This document shows, piece after piece, positions 43,855 through 54,267 of a stretch of DNA of 64,000 nt. The position numbers were made by a program, and so were the translations under genes. Numbering within the stretch: the first letter of the stretch is position 1; each line of letters begins with the position of its first letter. The stretch covers positions 78,297-142,296 of the forward strand of contig NZ_CAMYLS010000009.1 of assembly GCF_947259345.1 (NCBI RefSeq). The letters are read 5' to 3'. Source of the stretch: an uncultured Maricaulis sp. (GTDB lineage: Bacteria; Pseudomonadota; Alphaproteobacteria; Caulobacterales; Maricaulaceae). Under the pieces are notes generated by a model that saw nothing but the letters and a program-made list of their open reading frames with translations, was not told where the DNA came from and ran no database searches.

Positions 43855-44823
43855 TTGACGAGTCTGGTGACAGGAGTGGCGGGCTTTATCGGGTTTCACG
43901 CCGCCCGGGCACGGCTGGAGGAGGGCGAGGATATTGTCGGTCTCGACAATATGAACGCCTATTATGACCCGGCGCTCAAACAGGCCCGACTTGACCAACT
44001 CGCTCGTTATCCCGGCTTTCGTTTCAAGAAGTTGGATCTGGCTGATGATGCCGCGATCACGCGGCTGGTATCGGATGTTCGCCCTGAGCGCATTCTTCAC
44101 CTCGGCGCGCAAGCTGGTGTGCGCTATTCGCTGGACGCGCCTTTTGCCTATGCGCGCTCAAACCTGCTCGGGCATTTATCGATTCTGGAGGCTGCGCGTG
44201 GCCTCGGCGATCGGCTTGAACACCTCGTTTACGCGTCTTCAAGCTCGGTCTATGGCGAACGATCCTCCGTCCCGTTTCGTGAGACCGATGCCACTGAGAC
44301 TCCGGCTTCGCTCTATGCCGCGACCAAACGGTCTGACGAGCTCATGAGTGCGGCCTATTGTGGTCTTTTTGATATTCCGGCCACCGGATTGCGCTTCTTC
44401 ACCGTGTACGGGCCGTGGGGGCGCCCGGACATGGCGTACTGGCTTTTTGCCGACGCCATGCTGGCGGGGCGCCCGATCCAGGTCTTCAACAATGGCGATA
44501 TGGCGCGTGACTTTACCTATATCGACGACATCATCGAGGCCTTGTCCCGTGTGCTTGCCGATTCTCCGGCTCGTGGACGTCATGCTGTCTACAATATCGG
44601 AGGGTCGTCGCCTGTGCAGTTGATGGACATGATTCAATCGCTCGAGCGCCATCTCGGGGTTGAGGCCGAAAAGGTGATGTGTCCGATGCAGCCGGGTGAT
44701 GTGACGCGGACCTACGCGGATACCAGCAAGCTTGAATCAGACTATGGGTATACGCCGTCCATCGGTCTGGATCAGGGTCTTAAGAAATTTGTGGACTGGT
44801 TCCGGGGCTGGCGCCGACCCTGA
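43855..44823 (+). CDS. NAD-dependent epimerase, UDP-glucuronate 4-epimerase-like
   Basis: A 322-residue short-chain dehydrogenase/reductase making UDP-galacturonate (likely) for surface polysaccharide. The NAD loop TGVAGFIGFHAAR is at the N-terminus. LGAQAGVRYSLDAPFAYARSNLLGHLSILEA and the catalytic SSSSVYG with SLYAATKRSDE (YxxxK) are typical of the LpsL/WbnF branch. Start is TTG 43855 with GGGGAG upstream; a nearby ATG would remove the NAD loop. It converges with rfbD. Confidence 0.88.
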   Translation: MTSLVTGVAGFIGFHAARARLEEGEDIVGLDNMNAYYDPALKQARLDQLARYPGFRFKKLDLADDAAITRLVSDVRPERILHLGAQAGVRYSLDAPFAYARSNLLGHLSILEAARGLGDRLEHLVYASSSSVYGERSSVPFRETDATETPASLYAATKRSDELMSAAYCGLFDIPATGLRFFTVYGPWGRPDMAYWLFADAMLAGRPIQVFNNGDMARDFTYIDDIIEALSRVLADSPARGRHAVYNIGGSSPVQLMDMIQSLERHLGVEAEKVMCPMQPGDVTRTYADTSKLESDYGYTPSIGLDQGLKKFVDWFRGWRRP

Positions 44824-44864
44824 CCTGTGGTCCTGGTTGGATCGCGATGATCGGGTTTTCTTGG

Positions 44865-45758
44865 TCAGTGCGCATCCAGATGTTCGCGCACCGCGTCCGC
44901 CAGCCCGACATTGAAATCTGCAGGCGGGCAGCCGAAGGCGGCAGCAAGGCGACTCGAGTTGAGGGCAGACCAGGCGGGGCGCTCCGCGTCAGTCGGGTAT
45001 TTCGAACCGGGGATGGGGCGAATGGCGCATCCGGTCAGGCCGGCGGTGGCGAGGATACGCTCGGCGAACCCGGCCCAGCTCATCACCGTGTCGCCTCCGA
45101 AATGGTAGAGCCCCCAGGGCGCCGAATCGTCCTGCGCGCGGCCCGACATCGTGAGCAGTGCTGATGCCAGCGCCGCCGCGGGCGTTGGCGTTCCGATCTG
45201 ATCTTCGACGACTGAAATCTCCCGGCGCTCGCGCGCGAGCCGGATCATGGTTGTCATGAAATTCGGGGGCGTTGCGGAGAAGAGCCAGGATGTCCGCACG
45301 ATCAGGTGTTTCTCGCAGCTATTTGCGACAGCGGCCTCGCCGGCCAATTTGGTGCGCCCGTAGACGGAGCGCGGCTGGGTGGGGTCATCCTCAACCCAGG
45401 CGCCGCGCTTGGCGCCGGAGAAAACGTAGTCGGTGGACACATGGATCAGCGGCAGATCGGCCTTCGCGCAAGCTGCGGCGATCATGGCTGGCGCTTCGGC
45501 ATTGATCCGGTGCGCCTGTTCGGCTTGGCTTTCCGCCGCGTCCACCGCGGTGAAGGCAGCCGCATTGATGATAATGTCGGGACGATCAGGGGCCTGAAGC
45601 CGACCGCGAAGCCATGACCGGGTTCCGGCGATATCGCCCAGATCAAGCATCGGGCGTCCGACAGGCTCGATCTCGACATTGCGGGTTTCTGCCGCCCGGA
45701 CCAGCGCGCGGGCGAGCTGGCCCGACCGCCCGATTATCAGGACCCGGCAAGCGGTCAT
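44865..45758 (-). CDS. rfbD: dTDP-4-dehydrorhamnose reductase
   Basis: A 297-residue NAD(P)H enzyme doing the last step of dTDP-L-rhamnose synthesis. NAD loop [44 protein letters not shown] and catalytic YGRTKLAGE are all present. It overlaps rfbB by ATGA and is last in the rfbC-rfbB-rfbD operon. Confidence 0.95.
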   Translation of the reverse strand: MTACRVLIIGRSGQLARALVRAAETRNVEIEPVGRPMLDLGDIAGTRSWLRGRLQAPDRPDIIINAAAFTAVDAAESQAEQAHRINAEAPAMIAAACAKADLPLIHVSTDYVFSGAKRGAWVEDDPTQPRSVYGRTKLAGEAAVANSCEKHLIVRTSWLFSATPPNFMTTMIRLARERREISVVEDQIGTPTPAAALASALLTMSGRAQDDSAPWGLYHFGGDTVMSWAGFAERILATAGLTGCAIRPIPGSKYPTDAERPAWSALNSSRLAAAFGCPPADFNVGLADAVREHLDAH

Positions 45759-46813
45759 GTTCCCGAAAGCCCCAATCGCGGCGTGTGTGCGCCACCGAAA
45801 GCCTGCTGCAGGGCATGCTCACACCATTCATGGTGGTCGACATACCAGCGGACAGTGTCACGGATTCCGTCCTCCAGGCGAACCGAGGGGCGCCAGCCTA
45901 GTTCCGACTCGATCTTGCCGGCATCAATGGCATAGCGTGCATCATGCCCGGGTCGGTCCTGGACGAAACTGATCAGGCGGCTGTGCGGCGCCTGGTCCGG
46001 TCGCAATTGATCAAGCTCGGCACAAATCCGGGTCACCAGGTCGATATTCCGCAATTCCGCATTGCCACCGATATTGTAGGTTTCTCCCAGTCGACCCTGC
46101 TCAAGGAGCGTCAGGAGCGCGTCGGCATGGTCGGTGACATGCAACCAGTCACGGACATTCTCGCCCCGGCCGTAAATCGGAATCGGTTTGCCGGCGAGGG
46201 CATTCAGAATGGCAACGGGGATCAGTTTTTCGGGGAATTGATACGGACCGTAATTGTTTGAACAGTTCGAAATCAGAGCCGGGAAACCATAAGTACGACT
46301 CCAGGCACGCACCATCATGTCAGACGCGGCCTTGCTGGCCGCATACGGGGAATTGGGCTGGTAGGGGCTGGTTTCAGTAAATGCACCGGTCGGCCCCAAT
46401 GAGCCATAAACCTCATCGGTCGAGATATGGAGGAAGCGGAAATTCGTCCGGCGGGATTGCGACGCCTGTGACAGATAGGACCGACAGGCCTGCATCAGCT
46501 TCACGGTGCCGGTGACATTGGTTTCGACAAAGGCCATCGGACCGTCGATGGAGCGATCGACATGGGATTCAGCTGCGAGATGCAGGACGGCATCGGGCTC
46601 GTGGGTAGCGAAAATCCGGTCCAGGACCCGATCATCGCGAATATCGGCTTTCTCAAAGGCGTAGAGCCGATTGTCGGCCATGTCTGCCAGATTGTCCGGA
46701 TTGGCGGCATAGGTCATGGCATCGAGATTGACGACCGAATGCCCGCGTCCGATGGCCTCGCGGACGACCGTGGATCCGATAAAGCCGTATCCACCCGTGA
46801 TCAGTAGCTTCAT
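45755..46813 (-). CDS. rfbB: dTDP-glucose 4,6-dehydratase
   Basis: A 352-residue SDR enzyme converting dTDP-glucose to the 4-keto-6-deoxy intermediate. The NAD loop [16 protein letters not shown] is at the N-terminus, [16 protein letters not shown] and the catalytic [12 protein letters not shown] (Thr-Asp-Glu) follow, with [13 protein letters not shown] carrying YxxxK. ATG 46813 is preferred because AGGTGGA lies seven bases upstream; a GTG four codons earlier is possible. Confidence 0.96.
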   Translation of the reverse strand: MKLLITGGYGFIGSTVVREAIGRGHSVVNLDAMTYAANPDNLADMADNRLYAFEKADIRDDRVLDRIFATHEPDAVLHLAAESHVDRSIDGPMAFVETNVTGTVKLMQACRSYLSQASQSRRTNFRFLHISTDEVYGSLGPTGAFTETSPYQPNSPYAASKAASDMMVRAWSRTYGFPALISNCSNNYGPYQFPEKLIPVAILNALAGKPIPIYGRGENVRDWLHVTDHADALLTLLEQGRLGETYNIGGNAELRNIDLVTRICAELDQLRPDQAPHSRLISFVQDRPGHDARYAIDAGKIESELGWRPSVRLEDGIRDTVRWYVDHHEWCEHALQQAFGGAHTPRLGLSGT

Positions 46814-46825
46814 CGCTTTGTCCAC

Positions 46826-47407
46826 CTAGCCTGCATCATATCTGAAGGGCGTATCGAACTCGGTCCAGCTGACCGCTTCCCTGTCCTTGCGCGACAGGAC
46901 GGGTTCGGTCGTTCCCAGCCCCCAGTCAATGCCCAGCGCCGGATCATTCCAAGAGACTGAACGGTCCGATCCCGGTGCATAGGCGTTGTCGACTTTGTAC
47001 AGCACGACCGTATCCGGTTCACGCGTGATGAAACCATGCAGGAAGCCGCGAGGCACGAAAACCTGCAATCCGGTCTCGGCATCCAGATCGCGGGCGAGGT
47101 GCTGCCCGAATGTCGGCGATCCTCGGCGTGCATCGACCAGCACGTCCGTGATGCGACCGTTCAGGACGCGGACGAGCTTGGCCTGATCGTATGGCGGCAT
47201 CTGGCAGTGCAGGCCGCGCAGCGTATTGACCTCGCGCGAAAGGGACTGGTTGTCCTGACAGAAATCCGCCTCGATACCACCCGCCTTGAGTTGATCACGG
47301 TTGAACGGAACAGCGAAATATCCGCGATGATCACCGAAGCGTGGGGGTTTGATGAGGCGGGCGTCTGTCAGCGACAGCGGCGATATCTCAAAATCCGTTT
47401 CGGCCAT
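46826..47407 (-). CDS. rfbC: dTDP-4-dehydrorhamnose 3,5-epimerase
   Basis: A 193-residue cupin-fold epimerase, first gene of the minus-strand rhamnose operon. PPRFGDHRGYFAVPFN, the catalytic His in NTLRGLHCQMPPYDQAKLVRVL, and FVPRGFLHGFIT with VLYKVDNAYAPGSDRSVSWNDPALGIDW match RmlC. Length is normal. Confidence 0.95.
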   Translation of the reverse strand: MAETDFEISPLSLTDARLIKPPRFGDHRGYFAVPFNRDQLKAGGIEADFCQDNQSLSREVNTLRGLHCQMPPYDQAKLVRVLNGRITDVLVDARRGSPTFGQHLARDLDAETGLQVFVPRGFLHGFITREPDTVVLYKVDNAYAPGSDRSVSWNDPALGIDWGLGTTEPVLSRKDREAVSWTEFDTPFRYDAG

Positions 47408-47781
47408 CCCTGTCCCTCACTGTATCCCGGAGGGCGCGTCTACCTGCCTTGCGACCGATCCGGTTGACGGGCTTCCGCCTTTGTGGAGCTTCTACCGTGA
47501 TGCTCAAGAGAGACACAAGCGCGAAACCCGCTGCCAGGTGAGAGCGCGGATGGATGGCTACGATCCCGGAATGGCTTCGGTAGCAGTGTAATTGAGCGAG
47601 CTCCGACCATTGATACGGCCGTTGCGATCCATCAGGTTGTCTCGGCCGGCTGGCGGGCGGCCTGTCAGCGCGGCGGGCGGGCCGGAGCTTCAAGCAGTTC
47701 AGGTGAATTGTTACGGGTGCACGGATGTTGCATAGGAGCTAGAGTTTTGGCGCAGAAAAAATCGCAAGTGGAGTCGGGATC
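47408..47781. promoter_or_regulatory. Divergent intergenic region rfbC / rfbA
   Basis: 374 bases without a convincing gene. On the plus strand a possible promoter for rfbA is TTGTTA (47708-47713), a 17-base spacer and CATAGG (47731-47736), a weak match. GGAG at 47771 serves the TTG start. The middle part (47650-47690) is a GC-rich run of GGCGGGC-type repeats. I see no JUMPStart/ops element. Confidence 0.35.
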
Positions 47782-48654
47782 TTGAAGGGCATTATTCTCG
47801 CTGGTGGCAGCGGATCACGGCTTGCACCCCTGACGAACTGCACGTCGAAACAGCTCCTGCCTGTCTATGACAAGCCGATGATCTTCTATCCGCTTTCGAG
47901 CCTCATGCTGGCCGGGATTCAGGATGTTCTGATCATCACCACTCCTCATGATCAGGATCGGTTCCAGCATTTGCTGGGCGATGGCTCACAGATCGGCATG
48001 CGCTTGTCTTATATGATCCAGCCAGAGCCGAAAGGGATCGCACAGGCCCTCATTCTGGGTGCCGAATTCATCGGCGATGACAGTGTGGCGCTGATCCTTG
48101 GCGACAATCTGTTTTACGGCAATGGCCTGTCTGAAATCCTGATGAACGCGGTCAGCCATGCCAGTAATGGTGCGACCATTTTCAGCTATCACGTCACGAA
48201 TGCAAAGCGTTATGGCGTTGTGACGGTGGATGACGAAGGTCGCGCGACCAGCATCGAGGAAAAGCCGGCTGCGCCGAAATCAAATCTCGCCGTCACCGGG
48301 CTCTATATCTACGACAATGATGTGATCGAGATTGCCTCCCGCATCACGCCGTCGGCACGCGGTGAATTGGAGATTACCGACGTCAATCGCGCCTATCTCG
48401 ACAAGGGTCTCCTGCGCGTGGAGACCCTGGGGCGTGGCATTGCCTGGCTCGATACGGGTACGCCGCAGGCCTTGCTTGAGGCGTCGGAATTCGTGCGCTC
48501 CCTGGAGCGCCGCCTAGGCTTGCAAATCGCCTGCCTGGAAGAGATTGCCTATCGCAAAGGGTGGATCGACCAAGCGTGTCTGATGCGCGCATCAACGCGA
48601 TATGCCAATTCCGACTATGGCAAGTATCTGGGCAACCTGGCGCGGGCGAACTAG
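47782..48654 (+). CDS. rfbA: Glucose-1-phosphate thymidylyltransferase
   Basis: A 290-residue nucleotidyltransferase making dTDP-glucose, first step of the rhamnose route. The signature [26 protein letters not shown] is near the N-terminus (shown in part), with [17 protein letters not shown] and the sugar-binding [17 protein letters not shown]. Start is TTG 47782, needed to retain the full nucleotide loop; GGAG lies upstream. It is split from rfbBCD and transcribed divergently. Confidence 0.95.
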   Translation: MKGIILAGGSGSRLAPLTNCTSKQLLPVYDKPMIFYPLSSLMLAGIQDVLIITTPHDQDRFQHLLGDGSQIGMRLSYMIQPEPKGIAQALILGAEFIGDDSVALILGDNLFYGNGLSEILMNAVSHASNGATIFSYHVTNAKRYGVVTVDDEGRATSIEEKPAAPKSNLAVTGLYIYDNDVIEIASRITPSARGELEITDVNRAYLDKGLLRVETLGRGIAWLDTGTPQALLEASEFVRSLERRLGLQIACLEEIAYRKGWIDQACLMRASTRYANSDYGKYLGNLARAN

Positions 48655-48715
48655 CGAACGCAGCAAATCAGAGCGCCCGCGTTCAGCGCCGCGTGGAACA
48701 TGCCCTGGATTGGTC

Positions 48716-49594
48716 TCAACCGGCCGCGTCGAGGACGGCCTGCGCTACGGCACGCGCCTCATCGCCCAGCGCACCATCCTTCAGCGCATAGGCGAGGCTG
48801 GCCCGCAGATACCCCAGCTTGCTTCCGCAATCATACGACACGCCGTCATATTCAACGGCGTGAAAGTCCTGGGTTTGCATCAGTCGAGCCATGGCATCGG
48901 TGAGCTGGATTTCGCCTCCGGCACCGGCCGCCTGATCCGCAAGATACTCGAATATCTTGCCTTGGAGGATGTAGCGTCCAGTGATGGCGAGATTGGACGG
49001 CGCCTTGCCGACCGGTGGTTTTTCGACCATGCCATTCATGCGCAGGCGATTGCCGTCCCGCGAGGCGGGGTCGATCACGCCATACTTGTCGACCTCGCTT
49101 TCCGGTACCGCCTCCACGGCAATGATATTGCCGCCGGTTTCCATATAGGTTTCGACCATTTGGGCGAGGCAGCTTGGACGGGCCTGCACCAGCACATCGG
49201 GCAAGAGGATTGCGAAGGGCTCGTCGCCGATGATCTCGCGTGCGCACCAGATCGCATGCCCCAGCCCCAGCGGCGCCTGCTGGCGCACGAAGCTCATGGA
49301 ACCGGGAACTGGCTTGGTGCAGGCGACTTCCTCCAGGATAGCCGTCTTCTTCTTGGCTTCGAGTGTCGCTTCGAGTTCGAAGGCAGTGTCGAAATAGTCT
49401 TCGATGGCACCTTTGTTCCGGCCCGTAACGAAAACAAAATGCTCGATGCCGGCAGCCCGCGCCTCATCGACGACATACTGGATGGCCGGCCGGTCGAAGA
49501 CTGGCAGCATTTCTTTCGGAATCACCTTGGTAGCTGGCAACACACGTGTCCCCAACCCCGCCACCGGCAGCACGGCTTTCCGAATTGCCTTCAT
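48716..49594 (-). CDS. galU: UTP-glucose-1-phosphate uridylyltransferase
   Basis: A 292-residue enzyme producing UDP-glucose, substrate of the nearby Ugd. VLPVAGLGTRVLPATKVIPKEMLPV (first 13 residues diagnostic), RNKGAIEDYFD, LGLGHAIWCAREIIGDEPFAILLPDVLV and VEKPPVGKAPSNLAITGRYIL match GalU. It is divergent from glmM and the two share a 128-base intergenic region. Confidence 0.96.
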   Translation of the reverse strand: MKAIRKAVLPVAGLGTRVLPATKVIPKEMLPVFDRPAIQYVVDEARAAGIEHFVFVTGRNKGAIEDYFDTAFELEATLEAKKKTAILEEVACTKPVPGSMSFVRQQAPLGLGHAIWCAREIIGDEPFAILLPDVLVQARPSCLAQMVETYMETGGNIIAVEAVPESEVDKYGVIDPASRDGNRLRMNGMVEKPPVGKAPSNLAITGRYILQGKIFEYLADQAAGAGGEIQLTDAMARLMQTQDFHAVEYDGVSYDCGSKLGYLRASLAYALKDGALGDEARAVAQAVLDAAG

Positions 49595-49722
49595 CTCTTA
49601 TCCCCTTGATGAATCAGCTCATCGGGTAGCGTATTGGGATTGCAGCGTCCAGTACAACGATTCACTTCGCGTAAGGCAGCATCTCTTATATAGGACGAAG
49701 CAAGACCGACGGGGATGAGGCC

Positions 49723-51072
49723 ATGGGAAAGAAGTATTTCGGCACGGATGGCGTGCGCGGGCAGACCAATGCATTTCCAATGACCGCCGAGACCGCGCTG
49801 CGTCTCGGCATGGCAGCCGGACGCCATTTTGTACGCCATTCCGGTCGTCATTCGGTTGTCATCGGCAAGGACACGCGCCTCTCCGGCTATATGATCGAGT
49901 CGGCGCTTGTGGCTGGCTTTACCTCGGTTGGCATGGATGTGTTCCAGTTCGGTCCCTTGCCCACGCCAGCGGTCGCGCTGATGACACGGTCTTTGCGAGC
50001 GGACCTCGGTGTGATGATCACGGCCTCGCACAATCCCTATCATGATAACGGGATCAAGCTCTTCGGTCCCGATGGGAGAAAATTGGATGACCGCACCGAG
50101 CTGCGGATCGAGGATCTGATGGATGGGTCCCTGTCCGAAGAGCTGGCTTCCCCGTCGGACCTCGGCCGGGCCAAACGTGTGGATGACGCCCAGGCTCGCT
50201 ATGTCGAGATCGTCAAGTCTTCCTTCCCTCGAACACAGAGCCTGTCCAATCTTCGCCTGGTGGTCGATTGCGCCAACGGGGCAGGTTACAAGGTCGCTCC
50301 GACCGCATTGTGGGAATTGGGCGCTGACGTCATCCCGATCGGGGTCGAGCCCAACGGATTCAATGTCAACGAGGAGTGCGGCTCCACATCGCCTGCGCGC
50401 CTGTCAAAAGAGGTCGTCAAATTCCGTGCCGATCTTGGCATTGCACTGGATGGTGACGGCGATCGTGTCCTTCTGTGTGACGAAAAAGGGCGGGTCATTG
50501 ACGGCGATCAGATCCTCGCACTATTGGCCGGGCACTGGCAGGATGTGGGTGAATTGCGCCATCCGGCCATCGTCGCGACTGTGATGTCCAATCTGGGGCT
50601 GGAACAATATCTCTCCCAGCGCGGTATCCGCCTCGAGCGAACTCAGGTCGGCGATCGCTATGTTTCTGAACGCATGCGGGAAACCGGCATCAATCTGGGA
50701 GGCGAAGCCTCCGGTCACATCGTGATGCCGGACTACTCACCCACAGGCGATGGTTTGATCGCGGCCCTCCAGGTTTTGCGGGTCCTCGGCGAAAGCGGAA
50801 AGCGCGCGAGTGAATTGTTGAACGTGTTCAAGCCCGCCCCGCAATTATTGCAGAATGTCCGGGTTGAAAAAGGCAAGGCGCCGCTCGAGACAGAGAGTGT
50901 CAAGGCTGCGATTGCGGCAGCGGAAGAGAAAATGGGCGACGCCGGGCGTCTGCTCGTCAGGGCCTCAGGCACGGAACCGGTTGTCCGCGTCATGGCGGAA
51001 GGCGATCCCAAGCTCATCCGGGTTGTCGTGGAGCAAGTCTGTGCGGCAATCGAAACTGCTGCCCGCAGCTGA
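49723..51072 (+). CDS. glmM: Phosphoglucosamine mutase
   Basis: A 449-residue enzyme converting glucosamine-6-phosphate to glucosamine-1-phosphate for UDP-GlcNAc. [13 protein letters not shown] at the N-terminus, the phosphoserine loop [20 protein letters not shown] (Ser about residue 102), the Mg loop [14 protein letters not shown] and the C-terminal phosphate-binding [15 protein letters not shown] are all intact. TATATAGGA at about 49690 may be its -10 region. Confidence 0.97.
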   Translation: MGKKYFGTDGVRGQTNAFPMTAETALRLGMAAGRHFVRHSGRHSVVIGKDTRLSGYMIESALVAGFTSVGMDVFQFGPLPTPAVALMTRSLRADLGVMITASHNPYHDNGIKLFGPDGRKLDDRTELRIEDLMDGSLSEELASPSDLGRAKRVDDAQARYVEIVKSSFPRTQSLSNLRLVVDCANGAGYKVAPTALWELGADVIPIGVEPNGFNVNEECGSTSPARLSKEVVKFRADLGIALDGDGDRVLLCDEKGRVIDGDQILALLAGHWQDVGELRHPAIVATVMSNLGLEQYLSQRGIRLERTQVGDRYVSERMRETGINLGGEASGHIVMPDYSPTGDGLIAALQVLRVLGESGKRASELLNVFKPAPQLLQNVRVEKGKAPLETESVKAAIAAAEEKMGDAGRLLVRASGTEPVVRVMAEGDPKLIRVVVEQVCAAIETAARS

Positions 51073-51200
51073 TCCGTCATTCGCCGACTTGAGGCCTCCC
51101 GTGCGTGCCCGAACAGTGAAGTGTGGTCGCGGCAATCTCTCCTTGCGCCATGAGGCCCTGTCAGCGATACCGTCCCGGACCAGAACGGGAGTGAAAAGTC

Positions 51201-52511
51201 ATGCGCGTCGCAATGATCGGAACCGGTTATGTTGGGCTGGTGTCGGGGGCCTGTTTCGCCGACTTCGGGCATGAGGTCGTCTGTGTCGACAAGGATGCCA
51301 GCAAGGTTGAAACGCTCAATGCCGGCGGCATCCCGATCTATGAGCCGGGTCTTGACCTGCTTGTTCAGCGCAATGTGCGCGAAGACCGACTTTCCTTCAC
51401 CCAAAACCTGGAGGAGGCGGTCAGGGCCGCCGATGCAGTCTTTATCGCGGTCGGGACGCCCTCTCGCCGCGGGGATGGCTTCGCCGATTTGAGTTATGTC
51501 TACGCCGCCGCAAAGGAAATCGCGGAGGTCATGGATGGATACACGGTGGTTGTCACCAAATCGACTGTGCCGGTTGGCACCGGTGATGAAGTCGAGCGCA
51601 TTATTCGCGAAACGCGCCCGGACGCAGATTTTTCGGTCGTGTCCAATCCGGAGTTTCTCCGCGAAGGCGCAGCGATCGATGATTTCAAGCATCCGGACCG
51701 TGTCGTCGTCGGTACGGATGACGATCGAGCACGGGCCGCGATGAACGAGCTCTATCGTCCGCTCTTCCTCAACGAGACGCCGATCATTTTTACTTCTCGC
51801 CGGACTTCCGAGTTGATCAAATACGCCGCGAACGCCTTCCTCGCGATGAAGATCACTTTCATCAATGAGATCGCGGATCTTTGCGAGAAAGTTGGTGCCA
51901 ATGTGCAGGAGGTGGCCAAGGGTGTTGGTCTTGATAACCGGATTGGCGGCAAATTCCTTCATGCCGGTCCCGGCTATGGCGGCTCCTGTTTCCCGAAAGA
52001 TACCCTGGCCCTGACCAGGACGGCGCAAGAGAATGATGCGCCGTTGCGTCTGATCGAGACCGTCGTCGAGGTCAATGATGCCCGCAAACGCGCCATGGCG
52101 GACAAGGTCATCGACGCGTGCGGCGGGGATGTCGATGGCAAGACCGTTGCGGTGCTTGGCGTGACATTCAAACCGAACACTGACGACATGCGGGACGCGC
52201 CCAGCCTGGAGATTATTCCGGCTTTGCAGAAGGCCGGCGCGCGGATCCGCGCCTTTGATCCGGCTGGTACGGTAGAGGCGGAGAAATTGTTCGCGAATGT
52301 CGAATTCGTGTCCGGCCCATATTTCTGTGCCGAAGGTGCTGATGTGCTGGTGATCATCACCGAATGGAACGAGTTCCGGGCGCTTGATCTGAAGCGTCTG
52401 AAATCGACCATGAAAGCACCTGTCCTGGTTGACCTTCGCAATATCTATACGTTGGAAGAAGCCATCAATGCGGGCTTTGCCTATACCAGTGTCGGCCGTC
52501 CCAACGGCTAG
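51201..52511 (+). CDS. ugd: UDP-glucose 6-dehydrogenase
   Basis: A 436-residue enzyme oxidising UDP-glucose to UDP-glucuronate. NAD loop MIGTGYVGLVSGACFADFG, TKSTVPVGTGDEVE, AANAFLAMKITFINEIADLCE and the catalytic Cys in GPGYGGSCFPKDTLAL (about residue 262) are present. Its product is the substrate of the epimerase at 43.9 kb and GalU supplies its substrate. Confidence 0.95.
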   Translation: MRVAMIGTGYVGLVSGACFADFGHEVVCVDKDASKVETLNAGGIPIYEPGLDLLVQRNVREDRLSFTQNLEEAVRAADAVFIAVGTPSRRGDGFADLSYVYAAAKEIAEVMDGYTVVVTKSTVPVGTGDEVERIIRETRPDADFSVVSNPEFLREGAAIDDFKHPDRVVVGTDDDRARAAMNELYRPLFLNETPIIFTSRRTSELIKYAANAFLAMKITFINEIADLCEKVGANVQEVAKGVGLDNRIGGKFLHAGPGYGGSCFPKDTLALTRTAQENDAPLRLIETVVEVNDARKRAMADKVIDACGGDVDGKTVAVLGVTFKPNTDDMRDAPSLEIIPALQKAGARIRAFDPAGTVEAEKLFANVEFVSGPYFCAEGADVLVIITEWNEFRALDLKRLKSTMKAPVLVDLRNIYTLEEAINAGFAYTSVGRPNG

Positions 52512-52592
52512 GATTGCAACGCGCCGGTGCAGCCAGTCGGGCTGGCACCTCGCGAAGCCGACCGGCCCATAACACGAGAAGCGGGTGCTCCG

Positions 52593-54113
52593 ATGACGAC
52601 CAAGCCTCATGCCAGCCTGACCCCCAATAGCTGGGAATTTGAAACCGAAGCGCTCATCAAGCCAACCGGTTTTCGCGAGTATGATGCACGCTGGTGGTTC
52701 GGGCACCCCGGCTCCGACAAGGCGCCCGAGCTCAACCTGTATGGTGTCCAGGCGCTCGGGATGGGTTTGGGGACACTGATCCATGAGCTGGGAGTGGAGC
52801 CGAAAATCGCTGTCGGGCATGATTTCCGCAGCTACTCGCTGAGTGTCAAGCAGGCGCTCGAAGTCGGTCTGATGGCGGCGGGTATTGAAGTGCATGACAT
52901 TGGTCTTGCTCTGTCTCCGGTCGCCTATTTCGCCCAATTTGATCTCGATCTGCCCTGTGTTGCCATGGTCACCGCCAGCCACAATTCCAATGGCTGGACC
53001 GGCGTCAAAATGGGTGCGAACCGACCTCTGACCTTCGGCCCGGATGAAATGAGCCGCCTGCGGGAGATCGTCCTGAGCGGTACGTCAAAAACGCGCGACG
53101 GTGGGGGGTATGTCCGTCAATCTGGCGTTGCAACGCGCTATCTTGAAGACGTCTCGGAAGGGGTTTCGATCGAGCGTCCGCTCAAAGTCGTCGCGGCCTG
53201 TGGCAATGGCACGGCGGGTGCCTTTGTTCCCCAGGCCCTGCGAGCGATGGGTGTTGAAGTGATCGAAATGGATTGCGAGCTGGATCATTCTTTTCCGCGC
53301 TATAATCCCAACCCCGAAGACATGAAAATGCTCCATGCTATGCGCGATGCCGTGCTGGCTCATGGCGCGGATGTCGGATTGGGGTTTGATGGCGACGGCG
53401 ACCGGTGTGGCGTGATCGACAATGAAGGCGAGGAGATCTTCGCCGACAAGATCGGTCTGATGCTGGCACGGGACCTGGCGCCGTTGCACCCGGGTTCGAC
53501 CTTCGTAGTCGATGTGAAGTCGACAGGTCTGTTCGCGATCGACCCGGTGCTGGCGGAACATGGCTGCAAGACTGATTATTTCAAGACAGGTCACTCCTAT
53601 ATCAAGCGCCGTTCCAAGGAGCTTGGGGCGCTGGCCGGATTCGAGAAATCCGGGCATTTCTTCCTGCAGCCGCCGATCGGACGCGGCTATGATGACGGCT
53701 TGGTGGCAGCGCGCGCGATACTGCAGATGCTTGACCGCAATCCGGACAGGACCATGGCGGACTTGCGGCGCGCATTGCCGGTCAGCTTTGGCTCACCGAC
53801 CATGTCACCGGCTTGCGCCGATGAAGTGAAGTATGAGGTCGTCGAAAAGGTGGTCGCGGCGTTCAAGGCCAAGGCCGAGGCCGGGGATGCGCTGGCTGGA
53901 CGGCAGATTGTGGACGTCAACACGGTGAATGGTGTGCGCTTTACGCTGGACGGCGGTGCCTGGGGCCTGGTGCGGGCATCATCGAACACGCCGAACCTTG
54001 TCGTGGTTGTTGAAAGCCCGTCGAGTGCGGACGATGTGAAAGCCATCTTTTCAGAGATCAAGGCAGAGCTCGCGAAGTACCCGGAAATCGGCGCTTTCGA
54101 CCAAGAGATTTAG
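52593..54113 (+). CDS. Phosphomannomutase/phosphoglucomutase
   Basis: A 506-residue alpha-D-phosphohexomutase. Phosphoserine loop VTASHNSNGWTGVKMG (Ser about residue 131), metal loop GFDGDGDRCGVIDNEG, sugar-binding GFEKSGHF and C-terminal phosphate loop RASSNTPNLVVVVESP. A 25-residue N-terminal extension precedes the KPTGFREYDARWWF start of the fold. It interconverts 6- and 1-phosphates of mannose or glucose for GalU, RfbA and GDP-mannose. It follows ugd by 81 bases. Confidence 0.9.
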   Translation: MTTKPHASLTPNSWEFETEALIKPTGFREYDARWWFGHPGSDKAPELNLYGVQALGMGLGTLIHELGVEPKIAVGHDFRSYSLSVKQALEVGLMAAGIEVHDIGLALSPVAYFAQFDLDLPCVAMVTASHNSNGWTGVKMGANRPLTFGPDEMSRLREIVLSGTSKTRDGGGYVRQSGVATRYLEDVSEGVSIERPLKVVAACGNGTAGAFVPQALRAMGVEVIEMDCELDHSFPRYNPNPEDMKMLHAMRDAVLAHGADVGLGFDGDGDRCGVIDNEGEEIFADKIGLMLARDLAPLHPGSTFVVDVKSTGLFAIDPVLAEHGCKTDYFKTGHSYIKRRSKELGALAGFEKSGHFFLQPPIGRGYDDGLVAARAILQMLDRNPDRTMADLRRALPVSFGSPTMSPACADEVKYEVVEKVVAAFKAKAEAGDALAGRQIVDVNTVNGVRFTLDGGAWGLVRASSNTPNLVVVVESPSSADDVKAIFSEIKAELAKYPEIGAFDQEI

Positions 54114-54267
54114 GTGTCGCCCGAGGCTCGCCGGGTCTGTAACCTCCTGCAGCACTTGTTGACTGCGCTCGCGCCCAACAAGCCCGCGGTCCGTGCTACC
54201 GACCCGGTCAATATTGATTAACTCGACATGGGGCAGGGTGCGGCCTGTTGCCTATCAGGAGCCAGGA

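Noticed and set aside
47408..47781. JUMPStart/ops element before rfbA
   Set aside because: Only a short GGTAGC-like word is present; the long consensus is absent.
50733..52982. A 749-codon minus-strand frame opposite glmM, ugd and the hexomutase
   Set aside because: It runs antisense to three clear enzymes, has no recognisable domain, and follows from high GC at third positions.
54114..54267. glmS ribozyme in the glmS leader
   Set aside because: The 154-base leader lacks the known core, and the ribozyme is confined mainly to Gram-positive bacteria.
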